From Lunasporangiospora selenospora (taxonomy: Eukaryota; Mortierellomycota; Mortierellomycetes; Mortierellales; Mortierellaceae): a stretch of DNA of 23,238 nt. The DNA is taken from contig JAABOA010000007.1 of assembly GCA_015680635.1 (NCBI GenBank), forward strand, positions 24,999-48,236. The letters are read 5' to 3'. The notes under the pieces were generated by a model. The model saw nothing but the letters and a program-made list of their open reading frames with translations, ran no database searches and was not told where the DNA came from. Below are positions 11,701-21,870 of this stretch, piece by piece (position 1 is the first letter of the stretch; every line of letters begins with the position of its first letter). The position numbers and the translations under genes are program-made.

Positions 11701-13210
11701 ACTTGGGGCGTCTTCATCATCCTCCACTTCAACGGCAACAATGAGTCACCCTACCATGAAGGGTCGTGCTCAAAACTTTTTGACAACCTTAGTGCGGAGG
11801 AGAGCAAGTTCAAATGACATGTCTACATTGAGCCCGATACATCATTTCTCTGACAGCGCCAGACTGGCTGGGTCATCTACGTTGGGCTCATGGGCCACTT
11901 TTGGGCTAGAACGTACTAAGTTTGACAACTCGCCTCAGCACTTTTCGCCAGCGAACCAGCACTGTTGCACCTCTCGTCACCAACACGCACTATCGCCGCC
12001 GTCTCATTCAGGGCAGACTATTCAGCCCCAGCCGAGTACACAAGAAACTCCCCTGGCTTCAGCGCCTTCGTCTATGAAAGGGCTGTCACTCAAGTTCAAG
12101 GAAGGATTCAATAAGGCTAAAAGTCCAATGTTTATCAACACCACAACTCTTTTGCCTCACAACCATCATTGCCCGAACGTGTCGCAATACCCGGCTCCCC
12201 TAGGCGTATCATCGCCTAGAAGATCTTCTTATGCTGGGCCTCTTCCATTCTCTCCCTCGGGACTTGGACCCTCTGGCCTGCGATCGACCAGTGGCTTGAA
12301 TCTTCAGAGCTGCTTGAGTCGCAGCTGTAGTAGTACAAATGTAATGCTGTCCACGTCGATCCCTGCCTCGTCTGTGTCCACGACTGTGTCACCTACTGCA
12401 CCTGTAGGAAATGCGCTTCCAATGACAAGGCGGAGTATGCCGAATGCTTCAAAGGAATTGTCAACGATGGGCCTGCTATTCCCTTCATCGGTAGTAACCA
12501 CGCCCCCCAGCTCCAGAATTCACTCCTATGACTTGCTCGCAACAGCGACAGCCGCTCAGAATACAGACCACCATGTCTCTGGATGTGGTTACAACCACAA
12601 TAGTTTTGCTTTAGGGAGTCCTGGTGGTTGGAGACTCTCGGAATCCCCCGTCCCATTTACACCTCCGCTCTCAAGTTCTACGGCTACCAATGAATTGGCA
12701 TCTCCGCCCTTGACAAATGGTAGTCTAGATTCCAGGTGTTCACTTCAATCTATGGGTCCGAACTCTGTATTGCCATCTCCTTCCGAGCTCCATGCAGTAC
12801 GAGGATTCGCCAATGATGGCGCTGCACCCACTGCGGCATACCATCACGACTATCTCACACACAAATCATTCTCACCACGACAACAGCTGGGGCCTCTCGA
12901 CTTGGAATCTACCGTGAGCAAAGGTGCAGCTACGAGTGTAAAGGGAAGTAGGCTAGGAGAATTCATGCCCATGTATGAAACTACTCCAGGTGGAATGAGG
13001 TTGATGTCAACACAAAATACCACGGTTGACTCAAGAAAGGAGACAATGGTAGGGGCTGAACCAAGAGAAAGAACGGATCTCAAGGCTCGGCCATATCTGG
13101 GAAGACGTGCCTCGTCCCCAGATATCAAATGCTATTTTCAAGAAAGTCAGACTGAGATTGTTGATTTGGTTCAGGAAATTGAAAGCCTAGACGTGAAGGA
13201 AAACGTATGA
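2726..13210 (+). CDS. very large Rap/Ras-type GTPase-activating protein (RapGAP domain), 9 exons
   Basis: Predicted to stimulate GTP hydrolysis by a Rap/Rsr1-like small GTPase and so switch it off. Exons: 2726-6493, 6624-7046, 7102-7773, 7862-7924, 8006-8540, 8622-8955, 9054-9640, 9741-11329 (containing the N gap), 11427-13210; all introns are GT-AG and phases are continuous. The ATG at 2726 is the first after an in-frame TGA at 2654-2656. The product is about 3,250 aa if the gap is 11 nt. Residues 1-1256 (exon 1) are Ser/Thr/Pro-rich and mostly disordered, with many basic R-R-x-S sites (RRAS 742-745, RRQRSMS 1220-1226). A helical segment (ILSKILDIVQKYIPAYQLA) is in exon 3. EFICVYNK followed by LFVVPTTGYRVEGYN opens the conserved core; FLGKEHRTF spans the exon 5/6 junction; FNYKFGVLLVRPGQT starts the catalytic part at about 2069, and HIGNDIV carries the Asn thumb at about 2172. 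The tail is Ser-rich with a Cys cluster and ends in an acidic helix. Exon 1 could belong to a separate transcript ending at TAG 6539-6541, but the phase-0 junction favours one gene. Confidence 0.88.
6494..6623 (+). other. intron 1 of the RapGAP gene
   Basis: Donor GTGAGC after ...RRFSSEET and acceptor GGAATCAG before PNSKLVSLPDPP, both phase 0. A CTAAC branch-like motif lies near 6557. An upstream TACAG at 6600 is a stronger-looking acceptor but gives the wrong frame with this donor. Reading through would stop at TAG 6539-6541. Confidence 0.7.
7047..7101 (+). other. intron 2 of the RapGAP gene, 55 bp
   Basis: Donor GTGAAC, branch-like CTAAT, acceptor TGTACAG, phase 0. The intron is needed because the upstream frame stops at 7062-7064 and the downstream frame has a stop at 7048-7050. 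Removing these 55 bp joins the two open frames. Confidence 0.75.
7774..7861 (+). other. intron 3 of the RapGAP gene
   Basis: Donor GTAAGT after ...SAVIDY; acceptor CTTCTAG before VRNVPKTAEECILEF. The next exon is only 63 bp (7862-7924, 21 codons) and carries the conserved EFICVYNK stretch. An earlier AG at 7824 would lead to a stop within 21 codons, so the later acceptor is chosen. Confidence 0.85.
9463..10176 (+). other. RapGAP catalytic domain region
   Basis: Encodes the GTPase-activating core, from FNYKFGVLLVRPGQT through GFDRFSAGLDTR, an intron at 9641-9740 (GTAAGG...AATAG), then FGETGDL, FQIMYHVSTLLPHN, RKRHIGNDIVCVVF, FGPPLPDPPIFR and, after the N gap, INGENAAYKAP. In Rap1GAP-family proteins the Asn of the GNDIV motif is inserted into the GTPase active site in place of an arginine finger. 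Here that Asn is encoded at 9872-9874 and the motif is intact, so the domain should be active unless the gap hides damage. Confidence 0.93.
10101..10110. other. assembly gap (10 N) inside the RapGAP domain
   Basis: Ten N bases interrupt the exon between ...SSVELRAFL and INGENAAYKAP. The frame before the gap leaves one base (T10100) of a new codon and the frame after begins at 10111, so the true missing length must be 2 modulo 3, not 10. The family usually has about four residues here, which suits 11 missing bases. The N count is therefore probably a placeholder. Confidence 0.95.
10921..10971 (+). other. cysteine cluster in the RapGAP C-terminal tail
   Basis: Eight cysteines in 17 residues (CCSRNCCGNCCCSTGSC), at about residues 2522-2538, in frame with the flanking Ser-rich tail. 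It does not fit a zinc finger I know. Inference: possible S-acylation (membrane attachment) or metal/redox cluster. Confidence 0.85.
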
Positions 13211-13590
13211 GTATGACTTTGATGTCACTGTGCCATCATTTGTTTTTTTGTTTCTGCTTTTCTATTATTTATTATTTTGTCGCCTTCCGGCTTTGTATAG
13301 TGTATAGTTTTTTTTAGTATTACCATTTCATACCCATGCTACCTTAATTCCCAAAAGAAAAAGAGAGAAAGAGAAAAAGAAAAGAAAAGAAATTAAATCG
13401 CCACTCCCCCCTCCCTTTGACTGGGAAACCTGATATCTGTCAACTTGAAACCAACGAAGGGTCCGCTTTAACTAAAAGATGGAATAATTATTTCCATCCA
13501 AAAGTATAGGAATTAAGGGCACATTTACCAACAAACGGATGATTCAAGTCCACACATCGCATCGCAATCAACACTTTGTAATCATTGGCA
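13211..13590 (+). promoter_or_regulatory. intergenic region: RapGAP 3' UTR and promoter of the zinc-finger gene
   Basis: 380 bp between two tandem genes. The first part is T-rich with TATTATTTATTATTTTG (3' UTR-like). A 40-bp uninterrupted purine tract lies at 13353-13392. No canonical AATAAA was seen. An in-frame TAA at 13579-13581 precedes the next gene's ATG. Confidence 0.6.
13353..13392. repeat. purine-only A/G tract
   Basis: 40 bp of only A and G (AAAAGAAAAAGAGAGAAAG-like), about 200 bp upstream of the start codon of the second gene. Possible nucleosome-excluding promoter element. Confidence 0.85.
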
Positions 13591-16500
13591 ATGACCTCGA
13601 AACCATTCGACCTAGAGTCTCTTAGGACCGCAGCACTCCAATCTATGCGGCAAACAGCCACGGCTGAAACGAACATTGCGCCTACATCTGATGCTATTTC
13701 GTTATCCCCAGGCCCAGATACCAACCAGGGATCGACAATTACTCCTTCCAATCCTCAGCTGAGATCCAACATCACGAATTCGACCATGACCTCGATTATT
13801 GTGGATCTCACCGACGATGCATCTGATCAAACGAATGAGTTAAGCGATCACTCATTTCCACAGGACAGGGAAGAAGGTGAACTTAGCAGCGACGACGACA
13901 CTCCCCTTCAACAAGTTTCTCTTACGCCCACCGCCGTGGCAACTACAATAGTTGCTACTGCTGCAACCACTGCCACAGCCTCAACTACTAAAGCCTCAAC
14001 TCCTTCAGGACCCCGTCCTCCGCCTCACCATTTCGAGCGAAACGACCCACGCAACAATCTAAATAGAAGTAACAGCTCTTCTAGGTCTGAACAGAAGGGC
14101 TCTTTTCCAAAGAGGTTCAGGAAGGGTGGAGTGGCACTTGATGGCGATGATGTCCAAGTAGACACTCATGAACCCGACTTTATTGCACTCGTGGAAGAGT
14201 ATCAACGCCAAAGGGCCAGAGCCACTGCACAGACTACAAAAGATGCTTTACTTCAAGAAGTGACGCAGGGCGACGAAATCCCTGGCTTGGGGCAAGCAAA
14301 AGGAGCTCCGAAAGGCATGTCCAATAATTCTAATGCCTCTGGTACTGGTCAGAATGATGGTGGCAATGGACATAGACGCTGGAAAAATACCTCAAACCAA
14401 CGTCAGCAAGACTACAATCGCCCACAGAGTAACTGGAAACAGCGAGGTCGTGATGCCAAGTAAGTATTGATGTTCTATAATGTCATCCCGAACTTGTCTA
14501 TTACTGCATGGTAGAAATGATGTCTAACCTTTAACTCGGGGACTTCTCATACTCCGCACAGTGTGGTGGACTCGCGAGAAGAGCCCCACTTATGGGGAGA
14601 CCCTCAACGTCAGCGCGATAATCACCCAAGCTTCCGCCAATCAGGACCTCAACAACACGAGACAACAGCAAACGCCTATGCCTCTATGCCATACATGACA
14701 CATCATCAAAACCATACACAGCCTCACTCTTTACTTACAGCCTATGGTCTGGATGCACAAACTGCTGCCAACCCGATGTCATTTGATCCAACTCAATATT
14801 TCGCTCAAGAACATGGTCGTAAGTTTCGTATCACTCAGTCGTCTCTGAAAGTAAAGAAGCAGAAATATTAACATTTCTTTTGCCTCCCTCGACTCTAGAG
14901 TGGAATATTCACATGGTACAAGCGCTGGTGAATGAGCTGCTGAGTCATGGTGTACTTCCCCAGTTTCTGCTAGATATGGGTATCGACCCAGCTGTTGTTG
15001 GTCATGTCTGTCTGATGAGGCAACATCAGCTGCCAGTGTCACCGAGCAACCCAATACCGTTCAATCCCAACGGCGCTTCACCGCCATCACAATCAAATGC
15101 AGCACAGCCTTTTCAGCACTTTCCTTTTCCTTTATCGGCTCAAACACCCTCTCAACAGGCAACCATGCCAGGCTTCGATCATTTCAACGCTATGCTAAAT
15201 CCGCAGTTTAACCCAGCTCAACACCAGATGTTCGCATCACAAGCAGTGCCAAGCGATCCATTTGCAATATCGCTAGTGAAAGAGCAGCTAGAGATGATCC
15301 TATCGTATGCATCACAGATCTTGCCACAAGGCTGGAACAGTCTATTGGACGCCCCAAACATTGCTTTGGCCGACCCAATGAGTTCATTACCAGCCCCGTC
15401 GGGACAAAGTGCATCCACTACACCATTGATCTATCAGCAAACCAAACCCGACTCTGAAGAGTCTGTTCCAGACTTGATACCCGAAGCAAGCAAGGAGGGC
15501 TCGTCTCTGTTTCTGAGGCCATCGTTTGCCGAGGCATCTCAAGGCACTTCAACGGCGTCTCGGCAGTCAAACCGGAGTGATGAAGAACGTACAAGGAAAA
15601 AATTTAGCGATCTCACTTTATCATCAACCGAGCCATCAATGGGCCAACTTCCAGCCACATCACAGGATGCCAAGCCTTCATTATTCTCAAAAACGGCCGA
15701 GCTTTCATCTCATCCTCCGCCTCCTCCCCTAGAATTTGCTCCACCAATACCACCGCCCCCTCCTCCTCCTTCGCCCCCTCCCCCTCCCCCTGTTCTCCCT
15801 CCTGCTGACGAACAGCTCTTAGTTTCACAACCAAGGCAGGCGATGCTGGACCAACTTGTGGATGATTCCTCTTACTCCGCTGTCTCTACCCCGCCAGACT
15901 ATATCAGTAGTCCCGACACAAGAAACCCCATGGAACAGAGCGCAGAAGTTATTGTCCTTGATAATGATTCTGAAGACATTGCAAGCCAAAATGCAACTTC
16001 TCGACGAGACTCGATAGCCTCACAAGAGGATATTGACATGGACCTGGATGATGGTGCGGAATCAACTATCCTGGACGGTTCATGGAAGACTACACAGGAC
16101 AAAACTCCAAGGGTCCAGGAGATAGCGACTCTGCCAGCCTCCAGGAAATCTTCATTTATTTCCTCAGCTCCAACAACCACCATTAGACCACTCTCGCGTA
16201 CCTCGACGCCAACTCCACCATCGGAAGCCACCAGCTTTCGCTTACCGACCCAAGCACAAGGATCGCATCGCTATGGTCGAAAGCGTGCAGTGGCTCTGGA
16301 TTTCATTCCACAATCACCCCAGTCAGAACCTTTTGTAAACCAACGCCGCCTGCCTTACCTCATTGACCTGGATGATGAAGATGGTGATGGGTATGTCGAT
16401 GAGCCTATGGACAGACCTGCTGTTAGCATTTCGAAACCTCGGCCAACACCTCCTACTGGTCTTAAAGATGCGTCCTATTTGGAGAATATCCAACAGCGAG

Positions 16501-19500
16501 TCAAAGCCTTGAACGATCTTATCCAAGCTAAAGAGCGCGCAAAACTAAACTCCACTTCGGCCTCGACTTCCGCTGCAAACTCACCCCACTCATCTGACGG
16601 CGGCTCCAAGGTGACTCCACTACCACAGTTGCATAAAACTCAAAGCGCACTACTGGTTGACCCAACTGGAGATACCGAAGATCTACAATTAGCACTGGAA
16701 CAAACGACATTATCCGAGACGAGCCAGATCCAATCCTTACTTTATAAGCATTCGAGAGATTTGGAGGGTCTACGTTCCTCCCTTCAAAAGTCAGATGAGG
16801 AAGCATCGTTGACTGCGAACATGCTGGAGGTTGAGCGCAACGCTCTTGAGGACATTAGAAAGGATGTCGACAGTCTTTCCGAAGCGAAGCAAGCTGCACA
16901 AGTAGAGGTTCTACGTCGCCAGAGCGAACTTGAGGAAGCCCTGAAGCGACTCGCTCACGCAACGCTCTTACTCGAACCGGCTCATGCTCGCTTAGCAGAT
17001 GTGGAGAAATCGATCGAGGAGAAACTGCTACTTGTCACTACTGCTACTGAGAAGAGCCGTGAAACAAAGAGTGCGATTGCGGCTACTCAGAGGGATATTT
17101 TATTGAAACGAACTCAGCTGATGTCGTTTGAAGCAAATAATGCGGCTTTCGCAATGGACAAGACTACACCCTTCGAAAAAGACACTCGGTCAGCTCAAAT
17201 CGTACAACCAGAGCTGGGCCTAAATGACGCCATAGGTACGACTTGTAGGGGCTGAGCTATCTAACTACTTGATGGACATTGTGATTTTGTTCTGACACCT
17301 CACTTTTATAATATTATGTACTGGGATTGTTTTAGGATCCAAACGTAGGGCTGAGGGTGCAGAGATTGTCTCTGCGATCCAAAAGAAGCCACGCACTCAA
17401 ATGCGCGAGGAAATATCTGCTCTAGCGAAGCGATTGCAGGAACTCACGAAAGAGAAGGAACTACTGGCAACCGTTAGATCACGAGTATCTTCGCCTGCTC
17501 CCACTCCTACTAAAGCAGCCCCAACAGACGTTACTCAATCAGAGTCCACGCCGATCTCACAACCTCAGTCTAGCCTGGCGACAACTACTAAACTTTCGCC
17601 AACACAGACTCAGCAAATTCAGTCAGAGAAGCAACAACTGTTGCTGCAACGCCTACATGAACAAAGGATGCTACATAAAAAACAACAAGAGCTCCAGCGA
17701 GAGCTCGAGAAGCAAAAACGACAAGTAGCCGAACCAACCCCTGCGGTCCAAAACAGTCTGCCCAACACCTTAGCGGCAGTGACAGCAGCAATGGTACCAA
17801 CCTCGGCAGGGCCAATACCCTCCACGATCGATAAACCTTTATCAGAGCTGGATACGTATTTGTCACAAGAGAAGTTCACTCTGAGCACAGCGCCATCTGC
17901 TGCTACACCCAGTGGAGAGATGACACACCGAAGCTGGAAAGTTCCTACGTCGATCAAACGATTAATTTCCTGTGGCCCATATCTCGTGGAGATGGACCAT
18001 TTATGTCTACCGTCGAATCTTTTCAAGCTCGAACTATCGCCCATTACTGAAAAACTCAAAGATGATGACCCAGGCCTCATTGCTCGGAATGTAGCCAGCA
18101 ACAAGACAGTTGACTATGTGTCTCCATTATCAATGTTCCGGTCCTATCGCTTCAACTCGGACTACAAGCAAAATGTTAAGGGCGGGTACCAGTCTCTAAC
18201 ATTTAGTCATCGAATCGATCCGATGAAGCGAATGTGCCTCTATGAACTGAGTGGTGGATCATGCAACGACGACACCTGCAAGTCGCAGCATATGCGAGAC
18301 TGTGCTCTGTCGGATGGAGAGTTGGTCGTCGACATGGCACGTTACTCAGAAGGGAATTCACCGGAGTCGCAAAAGTCTTTTGCACAAGCCCAGTCTACCA
18401 GGCTTGCACGCCTTCGAGCTGCTGGGATCCACAATACAGACATTCTACTGGACTGGATTGTTGACCACCATCGGGATTATGTCCAAGATCCAACGTCCTC
18501 CATCAAGTTTGGCGAGCGCGTCATCTCTGGGGAGACACAATCGCCACCCCAGACCTCAAAATGGTCTACAGCAGAAAAACGCACCGTGGATCGACTAATT
18601 GGGGCACAACAAAATGATGACTCGGACCCACTTGATTATTTGCCCGTCGTGATGTCAGCTCTTGCCAATGCGGATGAGACTAGTTCAACAAAGGCAAAGC
18701 GCTACTACGATGCCCTCCTTCCGGAAGATTACGATGCTAAACTCAAGGATGATAGCTTCAACGAGTCTTTATGGATCGAGTACGCCATATGCGCTTTGAC
18801 GTTTGCAAGAGTAGAGGAAAACGATCCAGGGAAATCGCCCGCTCAAGGTGCCCTATCTATACTTTCCCGGGCACTTGCATTTGTTCCTCGCTCTGAGCCT
18901 CTATGGGGGTTGCTCTTGGACCTTTATTGCCGCCATGGAACCGAGATTGAGACTCGCAAGATGTTTGAAGGAGCCTTGCAGTTTGTTCCAGACGCTCAGC
19001 TCATCTGGTGGAGGTATGTTTTTTTTAACAATCCTCCTATCTTATATCGATTAATTTTTTTTCTAATTTCGTGTATATTTGAGTGACTGACTGTTTTCTT
19101 CTATTTTACATGTACAAAAGATTTTTCTTGTGGGAAAAGAGTCGAAACAAGCGCGTCTATGTTCTTGACCGGATGTTTGAGAGAGCTTGCTGTTTCCCAA
19201 ATGAGAAGGATGACCCAGCAACAAGATCTCGCTATGTAGCTGACGTTGTGCTTCAGATTCTTCAGCAAATGATCTCAGTGGATCTTGTCGAGTCCGCCAA
19301 AAACTGGATGCAGAACTTCTTGACTTGCAAGTCATGGGATTCGATCATCCCTTCCTCAACTTCCTATACGCTGACTGACGAGATTTGGAACGACAAAGAT
19401 ATGGCGGATCTTTCAGCAACCTATGCCTCTCGTCTGCTGACCCCGAAAGACCTTGCGATTCTCTGGCTGTCTTATGTGTACCTGATCTGGTTCCACGAAC

Positions 19501-21491
19501 TTCCAGCCCAACTCTTCCTTGAGCATCCTGATAATTATTTGTCGATGGATGATCTCTTTTTGATAGAGTGGCCAATCATCGAAGAGTCGGATCAAGACGA
19601 TGAACTACACCATATCGTATACGACATTTTTCTGGGCTTGACAGTGTATTTCGTGGATATTGACGCCCGAGCATCGCTTGTTGCAACACTCAAGAACTTT
19701 GTTAGCTTTCTGATGGCAAGAGGTCAACAACGAGAAGATATTCTTGAACTCGTCGAGCCATCTCGCTTCCCAGAATCTTATCCCGAGATTCGCGATCTTT
19801 ATGCCCAAGTCCTGGCGGTATGTGAACCGAGGAACCTCAGCTAACTTTTCCATTCAACTCCCTTTTACCTGAGCTGAATTCACTAACTGCTTTTGTCGGT
19901 ATCGGCTCTCTGCCCGCCGCTATAGAACTTTGGGGATGAAAACGCAAGAGAAAGAGGTCTTGATGAGATTCTCCAAGAGTCACCATCACAGGCGTATCTC
20001 TGGAATCGATACGTTCATGGGCTACCTGACTCCAAGAAGCTTGAAGCACTCGAGCGAAGTATCTTTCCATACTTTAAATTGGCAAAGCTATCGGATAACA
20101 GTGACTTCTTGTTGCCATATCACCTCTTCCAGACAGCACTTGGTATCGAGAAATTTGGCACCTCAAAGATGCCACTTAAACTACCTGTCGAGAAGACCAA
20201 GACGGATCCATTCCTCTGGCTGAACTTTATCTCCATGATGGTCTTGAGGACTAAACTATCAAAAATGAAAAAAGTCAAGATTACGGATATAGCCCTCATG
20301 TCTCTTGAGAATGTTTCTGTGAATGAGTGCGAAATACTCCAGATCGAGTAAGTGATCAAATATTATATTCGGCGATACACTGCTTTGCAAAAAAAAAGTC
20401 CCTAACAGATCTTTTTCTCCTTACATTTATACCAGCTTGGCTGTCCAAATGATTGCAAGGAATTTGAATCTGCTGCCAGGAAAGGGGGGAAAGGCAAAGT
20501 TTTCAGAGGTCCTAAACTCAGCTCTCCGAGGTATATCCATGTCAATGCCAAACCCATACGATCGCTATTCAACTGGAGAGCTTAGCGTCGTGCCATTGTC
20601 AGACTATTCGACGCTTAATCGCGTGGTTGAAGGAGTTTGGAACCGACTAGTCGATAGCCCACCAGAGCTGAAAATCGCCGTCATGGATGCCTTCCTCAAG
20701 TTCATGCCAGAGAATCCAGAAGTCTACCTACGGTATTACACACCATCACCCTCATGACCGATAATTGGTAATCGGGCACAATTCTTCCATGATGCTCACC
20801 CAATGTTTGAAATTTTTTTGCCCCAAATAGAATGGGAGAGGCTGAAGAGTCCGCGGGCAATATAGAACAAAGCAGGAAGATTCTTATCGCGTGCTTCCAA
20901 CGATTCCCATTCTCTGAACATATTTGGAAACGGTTTGTTGCAACTCCCCTATTGCTACACTTGTCTTCTGCCCTCTTGCCTCTGAAACGCTGACATTTGC
21001 GACCAAAGCTTTTCTTTGCAAACCCCACGACAGATTATATACTCGTAGTACATGTTTCCAATTCTTTTCCATTTTTTCTTTTCTTCTTTTCTTCTGTCCT
21101 TTGTGTGTGTTTTTAGGATGTTCCATCTATTCACGGATCCCAAGTCGAAAAACACCATGGATTTGCTTTCACATGCAAGCATTTTTTCACCAGCAACTGC
21201 AGCAAAATTTATCCATATGGTAATTATAGGTTAACTGGATTTCTCTTTTGATAAGTCTACCCTATTTTTCATGATGGACCCCCCTTTTCGTTGACTGTTT
21301 TTTTTTTATTGGCACGGGATAAATTCAACTACCGCTAGCCTCACCTCATGCGGAACCACAAGGCAACTACACAAAGTGTTGAGCATAATGACCTGGGAAC
21401 CACTACCGACAACAACACTGCTGAAACAATGGACATTGAGATGGAACCAGAAGTCTCAAATATGAATATGGATCTCGGTAGTCAAGAATGA
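13591..21491 (+). CDS. ZFC3H1/Red1-type zinc-finger protein (nuclear exosome adaptor family), 10 exons
   Basis: Likely nuclear scaffold linking an Mtr4-type helicase to the RNA exosome for decay of unwanted polyadenylated RNA, as ZFC3H1 (PAXT) in animals and Red1 (MTREC) in fission yeast. Exons: 13591-14459, 14562-14818, 14899-17235, 17336-19013, 19121-19817, 19926-20347, 20436-20732, 20831-20932, 21117-21219, 21339-21491; GT-AG introns with continuous phase; 2,304 aa. ATG 13591 is the first after in-frame TAA 13579-13581 and begins MTSKPFDLESLRTAALQS, typical of fungal members. In order: SIM-like IIVDLTDD (69-76), REEGELSSDDD, Gln/Pro-rich region, polyproline (about 646-679), SIM-like VIVLDNDSED (from 726), LIDLDDEDGD (from 863), coiled coils (about 970-1125, 1175-1205, 1240-1285), C-C-C-H finger 1455-1473, then helical repeats from about 1627 to near the end. 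Long like human ZFC3H1 (about 2,000 aa) rather than S. pombe Red1 (about 700 aa). The last exon and true 3' end are less certain. Confidence 0.87.
16690..17150 (+). other. long coiled-coil segment of the zinc-finger protein
   Basis: Residues about 970-1125 are rich in Leu, Glu, Lys and Gln with heptad-like spacing and few helix breakers (LEVERNALEDIRKDVDSL, VLRRQSELEEALKRLAH). Probably an oligomerisation or partner-binding rod; two shorter coiled coils follow in the next exon (near 17395-17480 and 17600-17725). Confidence 0.75.
18235..18291 (+). other. zf-C3H1-type zinc finger
   Basis: Residues 1455-1473: C-x8-C-x4-C-x3-H, read as CLYELSGGSCNDDTCKSQH. The C-NDD-C-x3-H part is the signature of the putative zinc-finger domain shared by ZFC3H1 and Red1. 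All four ligands are present (codons at 18235, 18262, 18277, 18289). Confidence 0.92.
18751..21219 (+). other. HAT/TPR-like helical repeat region of the zinc-finger protein
   Basis: From residue about 1627 the protein consists of repeated helical units with the W-x-x-Y/L pattern of HAT repeats, for example SLWIEYAICAL, EPLWGLLLDLYCRHG, QLIWWRFFLWEKSR, QAYLWNRYVHGL, PFSEHIWKRMFHLF. It spans seven exons (17336-19013 through 21117-21219). ZFC3H1 carries similar repeats after its finger; they probably bind protein partners. Confidence 0.75.
21220..21338 (+). other. last intron of the zinc-finger gene (predicted)
   Basis: Donor GTAATT after ...AAKFIHM, acceptor CCGCTAG before PHLMRNHKATTQ, phase 0. 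The following exon gives 50 residues ending GSQE before TGA 21489-21491. Without this intron the frame would end at TAA 21232-21234 (...IIG). Confidence 0.6.
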
Positions 21492-21558
21492 CCAATGGTT
21501 TGATGTTCTTCAAGAAATTGACTTTCTTGCAGGGTCCCAAACGGATGTCTTCAGCTGC

Positions 21559-21598
21559 TTTTTTTTTTTTTTTTTTTTCCCTTTTTTTTTTTCCCCCC
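21559..21598. repeat. poly-T/C homopolymer tract
   Basis: Runs of 20 T, 3 C, 11 T and 6 C in succession. Lengths of such runs are error-prone in sequencing. It follows the predicted stop of the zinc-finger gene by about 70 bp. Confidence 0.9.
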
Positions 21599-21816
21599 TT
21601 ATTTTGTACTTTAATTGTATTCGCATCAAGCATGAGATTATTCGCATCAATATGCCCACCTCGGGATCAAGCCCCCATGGAAGATTGTAAGAGATTTCGT
21701 CACAACCTTGTCCTGATGAGACTTTTAACCCCTTTCTGAGACTACAGAAGGTTCTTTGCGGCCTGCTAATTCATGCTAACTCTTGCTGACGCGCTGGCAA
21801 AGTAGTATTGCATTGG

Positions 21817-21870
21817 CCTTCCTTTCTTTTTCTTTTTTTTTTTTTTCTCTCTTCCTTTTTTCTTTTTTTC
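21817..21870. repeat. pyrimidine-only tract ending in a CAG
   Basis: 54 bp of only C and T, followed directly by AG at 21871-21872. It looks like a strong 3' splice site on the + strand. On the minus strand the same junction reads CAG|GTAAAT, which resembles a donor. Confidence 0.85.

Noticed and set aside
17619-18104. 161-codon minus-strand frame opposite the zinc-finger gene
   Set aside because: It lies opposite well-supported coding sequence (coiled coil to zinc finger), has no recognised motif, and its Ser/Cys/Arg-rich content is what antisense of this exon gives.
21480-21739. Frame reading poly-T as polyphenylalanine
   Set aside because: Homopolymer translation is not evidence of a gene. 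The stretch is treated as 3' UTR or intron unless RNA shows otherwise.
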